Shown here one piece after another: positions 1 to 7,470 of a stretch of 64,000 bases of DNA. How positions within the stretch are numbered: the stretch's first letter is position 1; each line of letters begins with the position of its first letter. A model generated the notes under the pieces. The model saw only the letters and a list, made by a program, of their open reading frames with translations. It did no database searches and was not told the DNA's origin. The translations under genes and the position numbers were made by a program. Origin of the DNA: an uncultured Isosphaeraceae bacterium. Its GTDB lineage: Bacteria > Planctomycetota > Planctomycetia > Isosphaerales > Isosphaeraceae. The stretch is from NCBI GenBank assembly GCA_945957605.1, contig CAMFLR010000003.1:1-64000 (forward strand), written 5' to 3'.

Positions 1-110
1 TGGCTTCACCGAAACAGGAATCCCGGACAATATTGGGCGTACCACCAGTGGCACCTGCCCCTTATACTTGTAGATAAAAACGAAGCATCGTGTATTGAAC
101 ACAAGAACAA

Positions 111-204
111 ATTGGGTGGCCGGGACAACTTGTTGTCCCGGTCGCAAAGCGACAAGAGGGGCTCGCAAAAACTTCCGCTTTGCACTTGTGTGGCCCAATC
201 CTAT
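111..204. repeat. Palindromic intergenic repeat, copy A
   Basis: This short element sits just beyond the 3' end of kdpD. It begins ATTGGGTGG and ends GGCCCAATCCTAT. Inside is a 9-bp-arm hairpin, CCGGGACAA (120-128) and TTGTCCCGG (133-141), followed by a small TCGC-AAA-GCGA stem-loop (142-152) and the conserved stretch GACAAGAGG. A clearly related copy lies at 45974-46118 and a shortened one at 25310-25345. No open frame or transposase is associated, so a REP/MITE-like non-autonomous repeat is the best reading. The 110 bases to its left show no convincing gene. Confidence 0.75.
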
Positions 205-237
205 CAGTCGCGTTTTCCCAACTGCGTAACTTCTTAT

Positions 238-1368
238 TCAAACATCAACAACCATAATATCAATGTCAGTCGATTCATAAGTGAGCTGATCAAGAATCGA
301 GCCGCCGAACATTCGCTTGAGCCACGAACGCTGCGAGCGGCCCATCACGATTACACGGATCTCGTATTCTCGCGCAAACGCAAGCATGGTGCTCGCGACA
401 TTCGCTCCCCGAAACGTCATCGGCACGCCGCCAAGCTGCTGCGCCAGTTCGAGGTTCTTGTTGAGAATCCGCTGGGTCGCCGCGTCGGTCTTCGTGAGAT
501 CTTCGGCCGGCGTTTGAATGTAGACGGCGTACCAAGGAGCATTCAGGCGATCTGCTAGTCTAGCCGCTTTGCGAAGTAATGCCGGCGCATTTGGGCTTTT
601 GCTCGATAGACCGACCATCACACGCTCGGTGATCGGCGCTGGCGCACGATCGGCCTCGGCGCGGCGACCGCGGCGATCAATCAGGTGCGCCATCTCGGTG
701 AGGGTCAGCTCGCGCAGCCTCGTGAGATTCGGCGCCGTGAAAAAATTGTCGAGAGCGCGCACGGCCCGCTCGGGCGGATAAACCTTCCCCGCACGCAGCC
801 GCTCGACCAAGTCTTCGGCCGACACGTCGATGTTAACGATCTGATCGGCCTCGCCCAGCACCGAGTCGGGAAGCCGCTCCTTCACCTTGACGCCGGTGAT
901 GCGCTCAACCTCGTCGTACAAACTTTCGAGGTGCTGCACATTCACCGTCGTGATGACATGAACACCCGCGCGAAGCAATTCTTCAACGTCTTGATAACGC
1001 TTCTGGTGCTTGCTTCCTGGCGCGTTTGTGTGGGCGAGCTCGTCAACGAGACACACCGTCGGCCTGCGCGCGAGAATTGCGGCGAGATCCATCTCGCGAA
1101 GCGTGACGCCTCGGTATGAAATCTCGTGCGGCGCGATGATCTCCAAGTTGAGGATCTGATCGGCCGTTTCGACGCGCCCATGCGTTTCGACGAACCCAAC
1201 GACAACATCAACCCCCTGCGACTTGAGGCGATTCCCTTCGCGCAGCATCGCGTACGTTTTGCCCACGCCCGCCGACGACCCGAGATAGACCTTGAGCCGG
1301 CCTCGCTCCTGGCGGCGGATCAGGTTGAGAAACTGCTCGGGGCTAGGGCGGGCGGGCTCGACGCTCAT
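238..1368 (-). CDS. kdpD: Truncated KdpD: sensor-input and Usp domains only
   Basis: The 376-residue protein matches the N-terminal half of KdpD, the sensor kinase that controls the high-affinity K+ pump. It has the KdpD Walker-A site GSSAGVGKT (residues 30-38), the conserved VDELAHTNAPG stretch near residue 110, and a universal-stress-protein fold from about residue 248 to the end (MVGLSS, IVMGRS). Full-length KdpD is about 900 residues with four membrane helices and a histidine kinase; all of that is missing. The end is a clean stop, not a frameshift. It is the last gene of the kdp cluster, 55 bp after kdpC. Stand-alone KdpD-N proteins occur in other bacteria. No KdpE-like regulator follows it in the window, so signalling must go elsewhere. 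Confidence 0.93.
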   Translation of the reverse strand: MSVEPARPSPEQFLNLIRRQERGRLKVYLGSSAGVGKTYAMLREGNRLKSQGVDVVVGFVETHGRVETADQILNLEIIAPHEISYRGVTLREMDLAAILARRPTVCLVDELAHTNAPGSKHQKRYQDVEELLRAGVHVITTVNVQHLESLYDEVERITGVKVKERLPDSVLGEADQIVNIDVSAEDLVERLRAGKVYPPERAVRALDNFFTAPNLTRLRELTLTEMAHLIDRRGRRAEADRAPAPITERVMVGLSSKSPNAPALLRKAARLADRLNAPWYAVYIQTPAEDLTKTDAATQRILNKNLELAQQLGGVPMTFRGANVASTMLAFAREYEIRVIVMGRSQRSWLKRMFGGSILDQLTYESTDIDIMVVDV

Positions 1369-1423
1369 AAATGACTCGATCGGTCGACGGTTGTGACAGA
1401 AATCGACGAAGCCGCAGACGAAC

Positions 1424-2011
1424 CTACTTTACCGGCGCGGGGAAATCACGATCGAGATCGAGATTCAACTGAAGGACATTCACCCGCGCCGGTGCGCCGA
1501 TGATTGCACCGGAAGTATTGATGCGATCATCAATGAACGCCCGAATCTTGTCTTTGGTTACCCCGCGCGCCGCCGCAACGCGTGCGGCCTGATATCGCGC
1601 ACCTTCCACCGAAATATTGGGATCGAGCCCGCTGCCCGAAGTCGTCACCAGATCGGCCGGAACAGGCTCTTTCTCCTGCAGATTCGCCTCCTGAAGCTTC
1701 GCCACGTCACCGCTGATACGCTCGCGAAGCGCGGGATTCTTCGTACCCAGGTTCGAACCACTCGCCGCATCGGCCGCGTAGCCATTCGCACCGGCGGCCG
1801 ACGGACGCGGCTGGAAGTATTTCTCCGAGCTGAACGGCTGAGCGATCAACTCCGAACCGACGACCTTGCCATCTCGCTCGATGAGCGAGCCCGCCGCCTG
1901 GCGAGGGAAGATCGTCCAGCCAATCACCCAGACCGCTAACGGATAGGCCACCGCGCAAATCACAAACGTGATGGCGCAACCGACAATCGCACTGACTGTT
2001 TCGCGTATCAT
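1424..2011 (-). CDS. kdpC: K+-transporting ATPase subunit C
   Basis: KdpC is the small single-span subunit that stabilises the KdpFABC complex and helps ATP binding by KdpB. The 195-residue product starts with one hydrophobic helix (about residues 5-33), then the conserved periplasmic part with the SGSGLDPNIS motif that marks KdpC. I chose the ATG at 2011 over upstream in-frame codons because it lies behind an AAGGAG ribosome-binding site (2023-2028) and gives the normal KdpC N-terminus MIRETVSAI. It follows kdpB by 35 bp and precedes the short kdpD. Confidence 0.95.
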   Translation of the reverse strand: MIRETVSAIVGCAITFVICAVAYPLAVWVIGWTIFPRQAAGSLIERDGKVVGSELIAQPFSSEKYFQPRPSAAGANGYAADAASGSNLGTKNPALRERISGDVAKLQEANLQEKEPVPADLVTTSGSGLDPNISVEGARYQAARVAAARGVTKDKIRAFIDDRINTSGAIIGAPARVNVLQLNLDLDRDFPAPVK

Positions 2012-2046
2012 GATCGGAAAATCTCCTTGAATGCTCGTATGTATTC

Positions 2047-4191
2047 TCAATTGATGCCGACGATCGCCAGCAATGGGTCGATCATCACGTCAATGAGCTT
2101 GATGCCGACGAACGGTGCGATCACGCCGCCGAGTCCGTAAATCAGCAGGTTGCGGCGGAGCAGGGCACCTGCGCCCACTGGCCGGTATTTCACGCCTTTG
2201 AGTGCGATTGGGATCAGCATCGGGATGATGATCGCATTGAAGATCACCGCCGACAGGATCGCCGAATACGCGCCGCCTTTGGTCGCAAGTCCCATCAGGT
2301 CGATCACCGCAAGCTGCGGTAGCGTGCCGATGAACATCGCCGGAATCACCGCGAAGTATTTCGCGAGGTCGTTGGCAATCGAGAAGGTCGTGAGCGCACC
2401 GCGGGTCATGAGCAATTGCTTGCCAATCTCCACGACTTCAATAAGCTTCGTCGGGTCGCTATCGAGATCGACCATGTTGCCCGCTTCTTTAGCGGCCTGC
2501 GTGCCCGAATTCATCGCCACGCCGATATCGGCTTGAGCGAGCGCGGGGGCGTCGTTCGTGCCGTCACCCATCATCGCAACGAGCTTGCCGCCTTCCTGCT
2601 CCTTGCGGATGTAGGCCAACTTCGCTTCGGGCGTGGCCTGTGCGATGAAGTCGTCGACGCCCGCCTCGTCGGCAATCGCCTTCGCCGTCAGCGGATTGTC
2701 GCCAGTCACCATCACCACGCGCAGGCCCATCTGCCGCAGTCGCGCGAAACGGTCGCGAATACCGGGTTTGAGAATATCTTCAAGCTTAATGACACCGACG
2801 ATCCGATCATTCTCGGCGACCGCGAGCGGCGTTGCACCGCCCCCGGCAATGCCGTCGACCGTTGTCTGAAAGCCATCAGGAATCAAGCCACCCTGGTCAT
2901 ACACATACTGCGCAACGGTATTCGGCGCGCCCTTGCGGAGCCGCGTGCCGTCGGGCAGGTCGACACCGCTCATACGCGTCTGCGCTGTGAACTCGATGAA
3001 CGTGCTCCCATCGGGCGCATCGGATTCGAGCGTCGCTTGCTGACGTGCAAGATCGAGAATGCTTTTTCCCTCAGGCGTCAAGTCGGCCATCGACGCCAGC
3101 CCCGCAACTCGCGCGAGCTCACGAGGCGCCGAACCGCCGAGCGGCACAAACTGCGTCGCGCGACGATTGCCAATCGTGATCGTCCCCGTTTTGTCGAGTA
3201 GCAACGTGTCGATATCCCCCGCAACCTCGACCGACTTACCGCTCTTCGCAATGATGTTCGCCGCGAGAGCCCGGTCCATCCCCGCAATACCAATCGCCGC
3301 GAGCAACGCGCCAATCGTGGTGGGAATGAGGCAAACCAGCAGCGCCACTAGCGTCGGGATCTCAAGCGGCTTCGTCGGCTCGAAGTACAACCACATCGGA
3401 TATAGCGTGGCTGTGACGATGAGAAACACCAGCGAAAACGCGGCGAGCACAATCGTCAGCGCGATTTCATTTGGCGTCTTCTGTCGGCTCGCTCCTTCGA
3501 CAAGTGCAATCATCTTGTCGAGGAAGCTCTGTCCCGCCTCGGCCGTGATCTGAATGACGATCCGATCCGAAAGCACGCGCGTGCCGCCGGTCACGCCCGA
3601 ATGGTCGCCGCCGGCTTCACGAATCACCGGCGCACTTTCACCGGTGATCGCCGATTCATCGACCGACGCCACGCCCAGCACGACTTCGCCATCGGATGGG
3701 ATGACCTGTCCCGCCTCGACGAGCACATAATCCCCCGCGCGAAGCTTTGTCGATGACACAACGTCGCCTTCATCGCTGTTCTTGTCACGCAGACGAAACG
3801 CTTGCGTGTCGGAACGCGTGGCACGCAAGCTATCGGCCTGTGCCTTGCCTCGCGCTTCGGCCAGAGCCGACGCGAAGTTCGCGAAGATCACCGTGATGAA
3901 CAGCAAGAATGTCAAGATCGCTTGGTAAACGATCAACCCCAGGCTCGCGCCGTTGACGATCGACTGCACCGTGATGATCGCGGTGAGAACCGTGCCGACT
4001 TCGACCAGGAACATCACCGGATTGCGCGCCATCTCGCGCGGGTCGAGCATTACGAATGACTTCTGGAACGCCATTTTCACGAGCGCGGGCTCGAAAAGGC
4101 GAAGCTTTCGCGTATTCCGGCGCTGAAGCTTCGAAGCCTGAACGCTGGCCTTGTCGCGCTGCGGAATGGTCGGATGAAGGTCGAGACTCAT
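2047..4191 (-). CDS. kdpB: K+-transporting ATPase subunit B (P-type ATPase)
   Basis: KdpB is the ATP-hydrolysing P-type subunit of the Kdp K+ pump in the inner membrane. The 714-residue protein has the phosphorylation site DKTGT (Asp333), the actuator TGES (183-186), the hinge motif [10 protein letters not shown] and [21 protein letters not shown] near the C-terminus, all as in active enzymes. The ATG at 4191 (MSLDLHPT) gives the family-typical N-terminal tail and length (about 680-720); the frame stays open further upstream but that stretch is not KdpB-like. A 164-bp gap separates it from kdpA, unusually long for this operon, and holds an inverted repeat (4250-4338). Confidence 0.97.
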   Translation of the reverse strand: MSLDLHPTIPQRDKASVQASKLQRRNTRKLRLFEPALVKMAFQKSFVMLDPREMARNPVMFLVEVGTVLTAIITVQSIVNGASLGLIVYQAILTFLLFITVIFANFASALAEARGKAQADSLRATRSDTQAFRLRDKNSDEGDVVSSTKLRAGDYVLVEAGQVIPSDGEVVLGVASVDESAITGESAPVIREAGGDHSGVTGGTRVLSDRIVIQITAEAGQSFLDKMIALVEGASRQKTPNEIALTIVLAAFSLVFLIVTATLYPMWLYFEPTKPLEIPTLVALLVCLIPTTIGALLAAIGIAGMDRALAANIIAKSGKSVEVAGDIDTLLLDKTGTITIGNRRATQFVPLGGSAPRELARVAGLASMADLTPEGKSILDLARQQATLESDAPDGSTFIEFTAQTRMSGVDLPDGTRLRKGAPNTVAQYVYDQGGLIPDGFQTTVDGIAGGGATPLAVAENDRIVGVIKLEDILKPGIRDRFARLRQMGLRVVMVTGDNPLTAKAIADEAGVDDFIAQATPEAKLAYIRKEQEGGKLVAMMGDGTNDAPALAQADIGVAMNSGTQAAKEAGNMVDLDSDPTKLIEVVEIGKQLLMTRGALTTFSIANDLAKYFAVIPAMFIGTLPQLAVIDLMGLATKGGAYSAILSAVIFNAIIIPMLIPIALKGVKYRPVGAGALLRRNLLIYGLGGVIAPFVGIKLIDVMIDPLLAIVGIN

Positions 4192-4249
4192 GTTCGCTTC
4201 GATCCCAGAGAATTGTATGAACGAATGATTGGTTTGTGATGTTGAGTAA

Positions 4250-4338
4250 AACCCTGGCCGGGTGTTTTCCTTGACCGAGTCGAGAACGCCTCTCTCCACA
4301 GAACGTCCTCGAAGTTCAAGCCAAGGCCGGCCAGGGTT
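4250..4338 (-). other. Long-range inverted repeat between kdpA and kdpB
   Basis: Two perfect 12-bp arms, AACCCTGGCCGG (4250-4261) and CCGGCCAGGGTT (4327-4338), enclose 65 nt in the kdpA-kdpB spacer. In the transcript the first arm lies 17 nt after the kdpA stop, and the second ends about 58 nt before the kdpB ATG. A processing or stability hairpin that sets the ratio of subunits is possible; there is no U-run for a terminator. Confidence 0.6.
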
Positions 4339-4355
4339 GTGTCGTTGCGAGCGAA

Positions 4356-6107
4356 CTACTTCGCCGCCGTTTTCACTTCGGCGAGATGATCGGCCACCGG
4401 GCCGAGCACCACCGCCGGCATGAACGAAAGCGCGCCCACCAGCAGCACAGTGCCGACCAGCATCCCCGCGAATGTCAGGTTGTCGGTCCTCAGCGTGCCG
4501 GTCGTTTCGGGTACGCGCTTTTTCTGTGCCAGACAACCGGCGACGGCGAGCGGCAAGATCAACGCAGGGAAGCGGCCAAGCAGCAGGACGATTCCCGTCG
4601 CGATATTCCACGCGGGGTTGTTATCACCCAGACCTTCAAAGCCCGATCCGTTGTTCGCCGCGGCCGAGGTGAACTCGTAGAGAATCTCACTGAACCCGTG
4701 CGAGCCCGGGTTAGCCACGGTTTTCTGGCCCCACTCGGTCGCCGCGAACAGTCCCGCGCCCACGCAAATCAGCAGCGGATGGAAGAGAACGGCGATCATC
4801 GCCAGCTTCACTTCCTTCGCCTCAACCTTCTTGCCGAGATACTCTGGCGTGCGGCCGACCATCAGCCCGGCAATGAACACGGCGATGATCACATACATCA
4901 GCATGTTCTCGAAACCCGCGCCGATGCCGCTGAACACAACGTTCAGCATCATCAGCGTCATGGGCACCGCGCCGGCGATGGGATTCAGACTATCGTGCAT
5001 GCTGTTGACCGAGCCGTTTGAAGTGGCCGTCGTAATCGACGCCCACGTCGCCGAGGCGACCGGTCCGAAGCGCACCTCTTTCCCTTCCATGTTCGGCGAC
5101 ACCGCCACCGGCAAATCTCTGACTGCCGCACTTGGGGCCATCTCCGCGTTGACGCCTACAATCAACCCCACAACAAGCAGCGCGAGCATCACGCCGTAAA
5201 GCACGAGCGCGTGCTTCAGGTTCCTGAGCATGAAGCCAGCCATGATCATCGAGGCCATCGGCAACATGACGATCGACACGATCGACAGCATATTGCTCCA
5301 CGGGCTAGGATTCTCGAACGGATGCGTCGAGTTCGGCCCGAAGAAGCCGCCACCGTTCGTTCCCGCCTGCTTGATGGCGACCAATGCAGCGACCGGACCG
5401 CGTGCAATCGTTTGAGTTGAAGCACCATCAAGTGTCGTCGCCGTCGCCGCACCCTCGAAAGTCATCGGCACGCCGGTGCCAACAAGCAGCACAGCAACAA
5501 TGAGGCAATAAGGCATGATCACCGACGCAAGCCCGCGGAACAGGTCGGCATAAAAATCACCGAGATCCTTGTCGCCTCGCAATCCGCGAAGCGTCGCGAG
5601 CATCACACACAAGCCCGACGCAGGCGTGACGAACATCAGCCAGACAATCGCCGCAAGCTGCGAAAAGTAGCTTAGATGCTGCTCGCCTGAGTAATGCTGC
5701 AAGTTCGTGTTGGTGACGAACGAGCAAACCGTGTTGAACACGACGCCTGTGTCTGCACCGGGGTGATCGTCATCACCAATCTTGTAGCCCAATTCGCCGA
5801 GAGAACCCTTGTGATCGGGGTTCAGCGCGGGAATTTTGTGCTGTGTGTAAAGCAGCGCGAACGTGATGACGAACAGCGCGAGGTTGAACGTCAGCATCGA
5901 AAATGCATAGCGCTTCCAACTCATTCCCACCGGCGTCTTGCGCCCGAGCAAGCGAAGCAAAAGCATCGGAATCGCGTCGAATCCCTTGCCCGCATTGGCC
6001 GCGCTAATATCAAGCGCGCGGAACATCAGCCATCCCAGCGGAAAAGAAAGCACGATCGGTATGGCGAGCGCCCACGCGGGGTGTAGCCAGGTGAGTGTCG
6101 AATCCAC
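4356..6107 (-). CDS. kdpA: K+-transporting ATPase subunit A (channel)
   Basis: KdpA is the K+-selective channel-like subunit of KdpFABC. The 583-residue product has about ten membrane helices and the family's selectivity-filter regions: [39 protein letters not shown], and near the C-terminus [14 protein letters not shown]. The start is a GTG at 6107 behind GGAGAG with 8-nt spacing. It lies 27 bp after kdpF. Length and motifs are normal, so the pump should be functional. Confidence 0.97.
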   Translation of the reverse strand: MDSTLTWLHPAWALAIPIVLSFPLGWLMFRALDISAANAGKGFDAIPMLLLRLLGRKTPVGMSWKRYAFSMLTFNLALFVITFALLYTQHKIPALNPDHKGSLGELGYKIGDDDHPGADTGVVFNTVCSFVTNTNLQHYSGEQHLSYFSQLAAIVWLMFVTPASGLCVMLATLRGLRGDKDLGDFYADLFRGLASVIMPYCLIVAVLLVGTGVPMTFEGAATATTLDGASTQTIARGPVAALVAIKQAGTNGGGFFGPNSTHPFENPSPWSNMLSIVSIVMLPMASMIMAGFMLRNLKHALVLYGVMLALLVVGLIVGVNAEMAPSAAVRDLPVAVSPNMEGKEVRFGPVASATWASITTATSNGSVNSMHDSLNPIAGAVPMTLMMLNVVFSGIGAGFENMLMYVIIAVFIAGLMVGRTPEYLGKKVEAKEVKLAMIAVLFHPLLICVGAGLFAATEWGQKTVANPGSHGFSEILYEFTSAAANNGSGFEGLGDNNPAWNIATGIVLLLGRFPALILPLAVAGCLAQKKRVPETTGTLRTDNLTFAGMLVGTVLLVGALSFMPAVVLGPVADHLAEVKTAAK

Positions 6108-6134
6108 GGAAATCTCTCCAGTCGTTGTACGACT

Positions 6135-6239
6135 TCAAAAATGCTCGGGGCGAATCATCGCGTACCCGAGATAGATCAATGCGGCGACGGTCAGAGTGCC
6201 TGTAAGAACCAGCATGCGAGTGTCCTTGAAAATGTTCAT
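6135..6239 (-). CDS. kdpF: KdpF, small subunit of the K+ ATPase
   Basis: A 34-residue frame directly upstream of kdpA encodes a single helix ending YLGYAMIRPEHF. The aromatic-Leu-x-Tyr-x-hydrophobic-x-Arg-Pro-Glu-x-Phe C-terminus is the KdpF signature. KdpF is a lipid-like stabiliser of the KdpABC complex. Its ATG overlaps the stop of the preceding tiny gene (ATGA at 6236-6239), which indicates translational coupling. Confidence 0.9.
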   Translation of the reverse strand: MNIFKDTRMLVLTGTLTVAALIYLGYAMIRPEHF

Positions 6240-6316
6240 AGCCGGTCGCAAGCGACGACCAGACAGTAGAACGAGGCGAATATGACGAGTCCGACCGAAA
6301 GAGTGACCCAGGACAT
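6236..6316 (-). CDS. 26-residue membrane microprotein upstream of kdpF
   Basis: This frame encodes a 26-residue peptide beginning MSWVTLSV and ending VVACDRL: one hydrophobic helix with a short polar Cys-Asp-Arg-Leu tail. It has a good ribosome-binding site (GGAGAG about 7 nt upstream) and its stop overlaps the kdpF start by ATGA, so it is very likely translated. From memory, small ORFs ending in CDRL/CERL occur upstream of kdpF in other bacteria but are usually left unnamed. It may be an extra KdpF-like accessory peptide or a leader peptide that couples translation into the operon. Confidence 0.75.
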   Translation of the reverse strand: MSWVTLSVGLVIFASFYCLVVACDRL

Positions 6317-6397
6317 CGAAACGCTCTCCGGATAGTTGTGAAAATGTGCGCGCACGCCGAGCGCATCGCCTGGCGGCGCTTCTCTCAATTGCTATGT

Positions 6398-6415
6398 TGC
6401 GATTGCACTATCGCA
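6398..6415. promoter_or_regulatory. Dyad in the kdp promoter region
   Basis: TGCGAT (6398-6403) and ATCGCA (6410-6415) form a 6-bp dyad with a 6-nt spacer, about 85 bp upstream of the first kdp microprotein gene. It is a candidate operator, but no clear -35/-10 pair was found beside it. Confidence 0.3.
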
Positions 6416-6430
6416 GCCTGGTCTTCAGAT

Positions 6431-6507
6431 CGGGTGCCACTGGCTTTGCCAGTGCTCTTCGTTTTGTGGGTTGAATTCAAGAGCACTGGCATAGCCAGTT
6501 GCACCCG
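6431..6507. repeat. REP-like nested inverted repeat
   Basis: Two 29-bp arms (6431-6459 and 6479-6507) are complementary at 27 of 29 positions around a 19-nt centre. Each arm also contains its own small hairpin, CACTGGC-TTT-GCCAGTG (6438-6454) and CACTGGC-ATA-GCCAGTT (6484-6500). The arrangement resembles a bacterial interspersed palindromic element and could fold as a large cruciform or as a strong hairpin between the two-component genes and the kdp operon. No T-run follows on either strand. Confidence 0.8.
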
Positions 6508-6547
6508 AGTCCTTCACCCTGACAGTGCACTTTCGTGCTGGAATCAC

Positions 6548-6694
6548 TCAGCGCGGATTAAGCTGCGTTGGCTTCTTGGTCTCGTGCTGCGTCCTGGTTT
6601 GCCAGACCGCTGTTAGCGACCCCGCCGTCATCATTGCGAGTGCCAGGGCCAGGAAATACAGTGCAAGTGCCGCGAAACTCACGTGGTTCCTCAT
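6548..6694 (-). CDS. Possible 48-residue single-span membrane protein
   Basis: The frame from the ATG at 6694 encodes a peptide that starts MRNHVSF, has one hydrophobic helix (about residues 5-31) and a charged tail with TQHETKKP. Its third codon positions are GC-rich like those of neighbouring genes, which supports real coding. The ribosome-binding site is weak. It lies just downstream of the TPR response regulator and upstream of the REP-like repeat and kdp genes. No family recognised; it could be a further small component of the adjacent two-component or kdp systems, or chance. Confidence 0.45.
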   Translation of the reverse strand: MRNHVSFAALALYFLALALAMMTAGSLTAVWQTRTQHETKKPTQLNPR

Positions 6695-6732
6695 CCCGCC
6701 ACCGTAAGGGCGGCAGGAGTCCTCTAAAAACT

Positions 6733-7470
6733 TCACGCCGGTTCGATCGACCCAAAGTCGATCGGTACATTGCTCGCGCCGAACGTGAATCGTTCGTAAT
6801 AGCGCATCATGTTGTGTTTGGCCGGTTCGTAGTGAGCATCGACCTTGAGTGCCGCGCGATACGCCTTGTACGAGGCATCATGATCGTTGCGGAGCTCGAG
6901 CAGCACGCCCATCAAATTCTGGGCCTCCGCCGAGTCGGTCTTGAGCGCGAGCGCTTGCTTGAGGTGGATTTCCGCCTCCGCAAAATCGCGGCGATTAATC
7001 GCCCGCTTCGCTCGCATCAGATCGAGGCCAAATTGGCTCTCGGGGGTGATTTGCCCCACTGTTTCATGAATCGGCGCTTCCGGTCCCTTGGCCTGGTGCT
7101 GAGATCGCGCACAAACATCGGCCACCACGCGACGAAGCGTATCGGGCAGCGGCGGCTTCGAGAGAAAGTCGATCGCTCCCAGCTTCATGGCTTCGACCGC
7201 GTGCGGAATCGTGCCGTGCGCCGTGATGATGACGACTGGTGTGTCGTCGCCCCGTTCGCGCAGCCGTTCGAGTGTATCCATCCCATCAATGCCGGGCATC
7301 GACAGGTCGAGCAGCACGAGATCGAACTTCGAGGCCGCCAGCGCATCGAGTGCGCCCTGGCCATCGCTCGCCTCGGCGATTTTCGCGCCGGTGGTTTCGA
7401 TGGCCGTACGGAACATCAGGCGAACATTGGGTTCGTCGTCCACAATCAGGATGTGTGATTCATGATTCAT
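6733..7470 (-). CDS. Response regulator with TPR output domain
   Basis: A receiver domain covers about residues 6-120, with the acidic pair DD near residue 11, phospho-acceptor Asp55 in VLLDLSMPG, and the conserved FLSKPP lysine. The C-terminal half has no DNA-binding domain; it carries at least two tetratricopeptide-like helical pairs (RRDFAEAEIHLKQALAL; HDASYKAYRAALKV). Output is therefore likely by protein-protein contact. I chose the ATG at 7470, which follows GGGAG; a GTG three codons upstream is possible. It overlaps the 3' end of the histidine kinase gene by 11 bp, so the two are partners. Confidence 0.88.
   Translation of the reverse strand: MNHESHILIVDDEPNVRLMFRTAIETTGAKIAEASDGQGALDALAASKFDLVLLDLSMPGIDGMDTLERLRERGDDTPVVIITAHGTIPHAVEAMKLGAIDFLSKPPLPDTLRRVVADVCARSQHQAKGPEAPIHETVGQITPESQFGLDLMRAKRAINRRDFAEAEIHLKQALALKTDSAEAQNLMGVLLELRNDHDASYKAYRAALKVDAHYEPAKHNMMRYYERFTFGASNVPIDFGSIEPA

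Noticed and set aside
111-204. Repeat considered as part of a CRISPR array
   Set aside because: Copies are single, palindromic and far apart; there are no regularly spaced direct repeats or cas genes.
112-558. 148-codon plus-strand frame at the left edge
   Set aside because: It runs through a palindromic repeat and then antisense to kdpD, with no start context or protein-like composition.
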